A model generated the notes under the pieces. That model made no database searches. It saw nothing but the letters and a program-made list of their open reading frames with translations, and had not been told where the DNA came from. From assembly GCF_019703515.2 (NCBI RefSeq), contig NC_059362.1:27239826-27303825 (forward strand): DNA of 64,000 nt, written 5' to 3'. Below, in pieces: positions 58,481-64,000 of the stretch (position 1 is its first letter; each line of letters begins with the position of its first letter). The position numbers and the translations under genes were made by a program. Origin of the DNA: Myxocyprinus asiaticus (lineage: Eukaryota; Chordata; Actinopteri; Cypriniformes; Catostomidae).

Positions 58481-59586
58481 TTAACCAGGATTCTATACCA
58501 ACACACCCATTCAATTTTAGCTGCATCATTTATTCAATTGGCCTGCAGTGCTCTATAATACAGCAAACAGAAAATAGGGGGGAAAGCATGAATTTGCTCC
58601 ATAGCTAAACATGAGAAAGATAGAGCCATCTGGTGGAAAATATTTAAAATGTAAATTTTGAAGCCAGGGCTCCAGAATGAAGGCATAATATCACAGAATT
58701 CATGATTTTAGATTTAATGGCACTGGGATCAAATATTGCAGTTTTAATGGGTTTCAATGGGGACATTTTAGTCCTGAAGATCCTGAGTGTAACTATTTTA
58801 TGTACACAGTGTATTATAGATGTATTTTAGGAACTGATGTTGAAGTATCAAAATTCCCCCCAAAATACACACCTTTGCAAAATTTATGCCGTTGGCATTA
58901 ACACAGCCAAAATGATCGAAAAAACAAAAATGAAAAAGACAAAAATGTCATTTAAAAATAACATTTGTATACAAAAGATGTGCATATTTGCTAAATGGAC
59001 ACAGTTGCAAACAATAACGCCATGCCCCTGCCTCAGGTTTTCAGCATTAGGAGGATGATAAGATTTAACATGATTTAACAAGACTTAACGACTTTAAGGA
59101 TTCGTCCGCATACATACTGCACTAACACGCGACTCAATTGTGGCCGTTGCATCTTTTATTAAACACAATAAAAAAAAAATAAAATAAAAAAAAAATGAAT
59201 AATTCGTTTTGATTGTCGAATTCTCAAATGCGTGCTTTAAATTCAATAAGTAATAATCTAATTTACGGAGAACAATGGCTAAATATTTTGGAAGACTTAG
59301 GCTACTAACTCTATAAAATGTCTGCTTCGGTGTCAGTGACTAATGTCCCTGTTAAATGGCTACAGACAGGTCTGTTCCAAAATCATTCACTACAAACGAC
59401 GATCAAAAAGGAGAAATTTGCAGTTCACCATTAAGTCACCATCTATAACAAACCAAACGTATGGAGATTTACGCAACATCCGCACTTTGCGCATTCTTGA
59501 TACTTAACGCAATTTACGTATATCACTGGTTCATCGCGCTTAAAGAAATATTCGGCGTTCAATACAAGTTAAGATCAGTCTAATAG

Positions 59587-59587
<1 letters not shown>
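58481..59587. other. Intergenic, nothing recognised
   Basis: AT-rich. Small open frames only, no family motifs. A-rich tract at 59160-59200. Confidence 0.4.

Positions 59588-59654
<67 letters not shown>
59588..59654. repeat. (AAT)n microsatellite
   Basis: About 22 AAT units, followed by a GAA-rich stretch near 59685-59702. Confidence 0.9.
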
Positions 59655-59659
<5 letters not shown>

Positions 59660-59719
59660 AACAAATAGACTTTTCTTTAAAAAAAAGAAGAAGAAGAAGA
59701 AGGAAAAAGATTAAGAGAC

Positions 59720-60190
59720 TAACGATGGAAGTGAATGGGTCCAATTTCTGGAGGGTTTAAAGGCAGAAATGTGAAGCTTATAATTTTATAAAAGTACTTA
59801 CATTAATTCTTCTGTTAAAACGCATGTATTAATTGAGCTGTAAAGTTGTTTAAATCGTCATTTTTACAGTCGTTTTAGGGTTTGTTGACTTTACATTGTC
59901 ATGGCAACAAAGTTGTAAAATTGGCTATAACTTTACACAGAAAAGGTTAATAAGCGATTTTATCCCACTAAAAATAATAACACACCTATTGTATACGCCT
60001 TGTGTCTATACATTTTAAAACAGTGAGTATTTTAATGTTTATGGATTGGCCCCATTCACACCCATTGTAAGTGTCTCACTGTATCCCAGATTTTTTCTTC
60101 TTTTTTTTTTTATAAAAAGGAGGGACAAGTCCAAATTATTTTTTGTGGTAATCAACATTATGCCACAAATGCTGTCGATTGAGTTTAACT
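59720..60190 (-). repeat. Dispersed repeat (copy 2), opposite orientation
   Basis: Reverse-complement match in order to 28030-28435: GGAGGGTTTAAAGGCAGAAATG ... GTTTATGGATTGGCCCCATT ... CCATTGTAAGTGTCTCACTG ... CAACATTATGCCAC. Confidence 0.65.
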
Positions 60191-61855
60191 TGTCTTGAAC
60201 CCGAAATATTCATTTAAACATGCACGGCATACTTACACGAGTGACCACAAGATGTCACCCGCCCGCGTAATCTTCAACCCATATCCCCAAAATTTATGCA
60301 AAAAACGCACAACGCATAGATTATTTCCAAATGAATCCCAGGATGCAGAGAGCAGGCTATGTTCCACCCGGAGGTATCTGGGAATATAGAATTGGAGTAG
60401 ATGAGGTAGAAGAAGAGGAGCATAGACGAATGTTATATAACAAATTTCTCCCAACTGGTACAAAAGCAGTTCCAACCTTTTCTCGCTCTCTCTCTCCTTC
60501 AGATAAATGCATAAATATAAAGGCAGGCTATAATGCTAACATGTTAAGTATACACAGATATAGTACTCTATGTTCACTGGATGAATGAATGAGCAAAGGA
60601 TGTATAAAAATATTCAAGTGGAAGGTTCTGTAAGTAGAAGGATTCATATTTGTCAAATTAATTATTGTCTCTGTATCATACAGTAAGTATTGTTGTCAGC
60701 AAGCAAGCAATGTGAAGGCATCTGGCAGGGTTCTCTGATACATATTAGGCCAATATGAGGACCATGTAAATATTAGGCTGTTTAGGCTGCGGGTTGATTG
60801 AGTAGTCAGTTTGTTTTTAATCCAAGATGAGGAGGACACTCTTACTGTAATCAGATGTATGGCTAAAATAAGTGGAGAGCAATCTCTTACATTTATGGGA
60901 TTTACTTTGGAGCACTGCTTGTGTTGAGAGTTCAACATCCTTGGCTGGCTTTTGAACCCAACATAACAACAGCAAACTAGTTATGCAGTAAAGAAGACTC
61001 CAATGCAACTTAATGTAATTGAATCACTTTTATCATAGGCATTCTTCTTTTAATAATTTTTTTCAAATGTATTCAATTCTGAAATGTCATGAAAAAGCAA
61101 TTGTTTAAATACAGCAAGATAAACAACATTGAATGGCAAAGCTCATGTTATATTTCAGACATATTATTTGTTGTTGTTTTGTGTTTAGTGAGAGCAGTTG
61201 AGGCCAGTTGAAGACACTGTATAGTCCACAATAATTACAGCAATTCTCCATAATAATATGGTGTACTAGTTGTGAAAACGAATACAGACATACAGTGATA
61301 CAGTGATACAAATTGAGCAAGTGACTGATTGAGAGAAAGATCCTTGTTGGATCCCAAAAGGCATTTTATAGCTTATGGATGGAAATACCTTCTTAGAAAT
61401 TGAACAAAAGGCCTTATTTAAACCCTTTTCATGATAAGACATGTGTTTACCTCTAAGATATTATTTGGATGCACAAAAGAATCTTCATTACAGGCTAGAG
61501 GCACGAATTTCCTCCACTACCACCTTTGTTTACAGTTTTGTTACCATCAAGTTAATCCTGTCTTTCTTTTTAAGTCATCAGTCACTAGATTTTTCATCCT
61601 TTTTAGAATGGCGTACATCATATGCATATCCTGTCAAATGATATTTTACAGGATGAGATTTATTATTGAGATTAACTGGCTGTTGAGTTTGTACTGATCA
61701 GTTCTTCATGTTCTTGTTCTCCAGCATCTAACAATGCTCCTGCAAAGATTTTCCTTCATTTTCCTTTTCCTTATGTATGGCACAAGGATTACATTGCAGT
61801 AATTTCAGCGAGTTTTACAGTAATGTCCAGAGTTTGCATTTAGGTGTCTCTTCTA
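60191..61855. other. Intergenic, no gene recognised
   Basis: An 85-codon open frame at 60331-60588 (+) (MNPRMQRAGYVPPGGIWEYR...) shows no known family features or clear splice signals, and its opposite strand is equally open. The rest is AT-rich. Confidence 0.35.
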
Positions 61856-62090
61856 CTACCTGGCCACTGGGATTTGCCTAGTGGGCACGTTCTCTAGTGT
61901 TCGCTTGCTTGTGCTTGGAAAATCAATGTTGGGGTCATCATCCACCTGGTAGCACTTGCCCAAGTTCTTGATTATGTTAAAGTTATAACGGGCAGTGTCT
62001 GCAATGCTGTTCTCCAGAAGCCATCCATCAGACTCTGAGTCAGGTTCCCCTAACCTCAATACATTTTCCAAGCCTGTCTGAAGATAACTC
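61856..62090 (-). CDS. Possible terminal exon of an unidentified gene
   Basis: An open frame of some 75 codons ending in TAG has low-complexity-free, acidic content (GEPDSESDGWLLENSIADTA, KCYQVDDDPNIDFPSTSKRT, QIPVAR). A candidate acceptor (TTATCTTCAG) precedes it at ~62080. I do not recognise the family, and no partner exon was found in the 2 kb upstream (62092-64000). It could be chance. Confidence 0.25.
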
Positions 62091-62459
62091 ACCCCTGTCA
62101 GTACAGAGATCTCTAGGAAGCAGAAAGAGATGTAAAAATATTGAGGCGGCTAGGAGAGGAATGAAATCATTCATAGAAGCATGGGTGAAGATAGACAGGA
62201 GAGATTTAGCTAGTTTAAGAGGAACCCACAAGATTATTCATTTAAATTGAATCAACAAATTCACATTTGACTTTGTCTATGATACAAACACATACAGAAA
62301 AACATTTATTTACATAATAAAAAATTAACACATTTATAATACATTATAACATTTAGTAATAGTTAAAAGACTAGAAGAAAGAACTTTATGTTCATCCGTC
62401 AAACTGAAAATGGGTGGTCAAATTAATATAATTGCATTCATTGTGGTATACAGTATACA

Positions 62460-63500
62460 GTCTGGTCTCATGAAAATTACATGACCGTGGCAAAATTTTT
62501 GCAAAACGAAATTACATGTGTTATTACAAGTTTGGCTGCAGTTTCCCAGTGAAATGTCCAGCGGGGGGCGCCAAAAGTGAGTGAAACGGTGTCGTAATAA
62601 GACAAGGTTTTTACGTTGATTATTAGATGGAGGTTTTATATGAGTATGTACCTAACCTAAAACTTAAACCTAAACCCAACCAATAGTAATCTAAAATGAA
62701 ATGAGAGGTAGACAGAAAATAGACATCCTTAAAGGAATAGTTCACCCAAAATTGAAAATTCTCTCATTATTCACTTACCCTGATGCCATCCCAGATGCAT
62801 ATGACTTTCTTTCATCAGCAGAATACAAATGAAGATTTTTAGAAGAAGATAGAGATCTGTCAGAACCTTATAAGGGGAGTACATGGGTGCCTGCACTTTG
62901 ATTTTCCAAAAGTCACATTTAGTCACAGTCTATCAATTAATGTCTACTGAAGCAAATCAATACGTTTGTGTAAAAATAAATAGATAATGTACGTAATTAA
63001 CTTTTAAAAAGTACAAATATGGCAGAGCCTCACATGCAAGAAGAATGTGGTAAAGCTAATTGTTCAGTACGGACAGTATTCCATCTCCCTCCCATTTCTT
63101 TAATGGAAAATGATCAAGATGATCACATGGAAGTCAGCATGTTGTTTCCAAGACTTCCAATACCCTAGTACAGGCCACATTATCCTGACTCACTGACCTT
63201 AGGTCATAGAATACCTTCTGTGGCATGACCGTAAGCACTTTGCGTCAGCAGCAAGTGAGACCTGGGTTCAGATCCCGTGTTGAAACCAGGAAGCAATCAC
63301 GTTTACAAAATCAGTGACGAGCACAATTCGGAGGTTGCATTTTTCACCCTAACATTACATTTTGACTCCACTAATGGTTAGGTTTGGGGTTTAGGTTGGG
63401 GGGTACAGTTTGTAAAATAGGCATTACTTTTCAGTGTTTTACATCCTGTACAGCTGAAAACAACTCGCTTCACAACTCGCTTTTGGTGCCTCTCTATGGA
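62460..63500. repeat. Dispersed repeat with tRNA-like segment, interrupted by a MITE
   Basis: It starts CAGTCTGGTCTCATGAAAAT as at 28806. An Angel-like MITE enters at TTAA 62729-62732. Repeat sequence resumes near 63190 with GACCTGGGTTCAGATCCCGTG (B-box-like) and TTAGGTTTGGGGTTTAGGTT. Confidence 0.45.
62729..62990. mobile_element. Angel-like MITE fragment
   Basis: TTAA-AGGAATAGTTCACCCAAA ... TGATGCCATCCCAGATGCAT ... CTTTCTTTCATCAGCAGAAT. Right end not clear. Confidence 0.6.
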
Positions 63501-63704
63501 CATTTCACCCACATGCATGCAAACTACTTACCTTTATGCTAAAGTCACCTTTTTTTAAGCTAATTTGCCCAAATTGTTCAGTAAAAATGTCTACATTTTC
63601 CTTGTTAAAATCACTTGAAAGGGTTAATTTAAGCTTAAACACCTTAAAAGCTTTAAATGCAACAAAAAAGCTTTAAATACAACAAACAAAGATACTAAAA
63701 ATAT

Positions 63705-64000
63705 ACACCGATGAGTCAAAACATTATGAACACTCACAGGTGAAGCGAATAACATTGATCATCTCCTAACAAGGCCACATGTCAAGGTCTGGGTAAATTA
63801 GATGGTAAGCGAACAATCAGTTCTGGGAGTCAACGTGCTGAATGCAGGAGAAATGGGCAGGAGTAAAGACCTGAGTGACTTTATCTCTGAAACTTCAACG
63901 CTTGTGGGATGCCCCGGTCAGCAGTGTTGAGTACATAATGACAGTGGTCCAAGGAGGGACAAACACCAAAAACGGCGACAGGGTGGGACCCATGGCTCAT
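63705..64000 (+). mobile_element. Tc1-like element, 5' end, running off the window
   Basis: Terminal-type sequence ACACCGATGAGTCAAAACAT is followed by a decayed start MGRSKDLSDFISETSTLVGC near 63856 with RRQGG further on. The order and spacing match fish Tc1-type transposases (HTH, then a GRP-like hook). Frames are already broken. The 3' end lies beyond 64000. Confidence 0.65.

Noticed and set aside
60331..60588. 85-codon + strand frame beginning MNPRMQRAGY
   Set aside because: No homology that I recognise, the opposite strand is equally open, no splice sites; left as unsupported.
63230..63310. tRNA gene
   Set aside because: A B-box-like GGTTCAGATCC is present but no cloverleaf or A box at proper spacing could be drawn.

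Overview
The window looks like a vertebrate nuclear genome, most probably a cypriniform (carp/minnow-like) teleost. Three things point there. A split, spliced gene is recognisable as ppp4r4. It is followed by a clade-A serpin, the same neighbour order as the tetrapod PPP4R4-SERPINA10 block. The repeat set (short palindromic elements opening AAAGGGATAGTTCACCC, several Tc1 families, DIRS, a 5S-derived SINE, L2 and L1/Tx1 LINEs) is typical of fish. The species call is inference.

The backbone is ppp4r4 on the + strand. 23 coding exons run from 4800 to a stop at 52130-52132. Together they give one continuous reading frame of 805 codons plus stop, and only the first ~65 residues lie outside the window or were not recognised. 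The gene looks intact. Its introns are swollen by nested transposons: a DIRS-type tyrosine-recombinase retrotransposon (5602-11354) inserted into a long-hairpin MITE; a Sleeping-Beauty-like 3' half broken by TTAA-flanked elements (14.1-15.7 kb); an L2 fragment (16.4-17.65 kb); a near full-length L1-type LINE with a visible target-site duplication (22.46-27.96 kb) that itself carries a 5S-derived SINE; a solo LTR (33.5 kb); a hAT remnant (39.0-40.0 kb); two abutting Tc1 families (41.6-44.1 kb); and a second, inverted and split DIRS (44.1-49.3 kb) next to a second solo LTR.

Downstream, on the - strand, 53624-57446 holds a four-exon clade-A serpin (serpina10-like). It is broken by frameshifts and a stop in exon 1, a stop in exon 2, a lost splice donor after exon 3, and a last exon that lacks the usual hinge. 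I call it a pseudogene. From 57.5 kb to the end I see only repeats, a local duplication, one weak exon candidate (61856-62090, -) and the start of another Tc1-like element running off the window.

Nothing in the window is prokaryotic, and there is no CRISPR array or operon. The most interesting signals are the transposon architectures: DIRS termini with their internal complementary region, a DIRS inversion that preserves its own flank, several TTAA-flanked families with similar first bases, and ~190-bp hairpins in transcribed introns. The well-resolved decay path of the serpin is the other. I found no convincing previously undescribed system.
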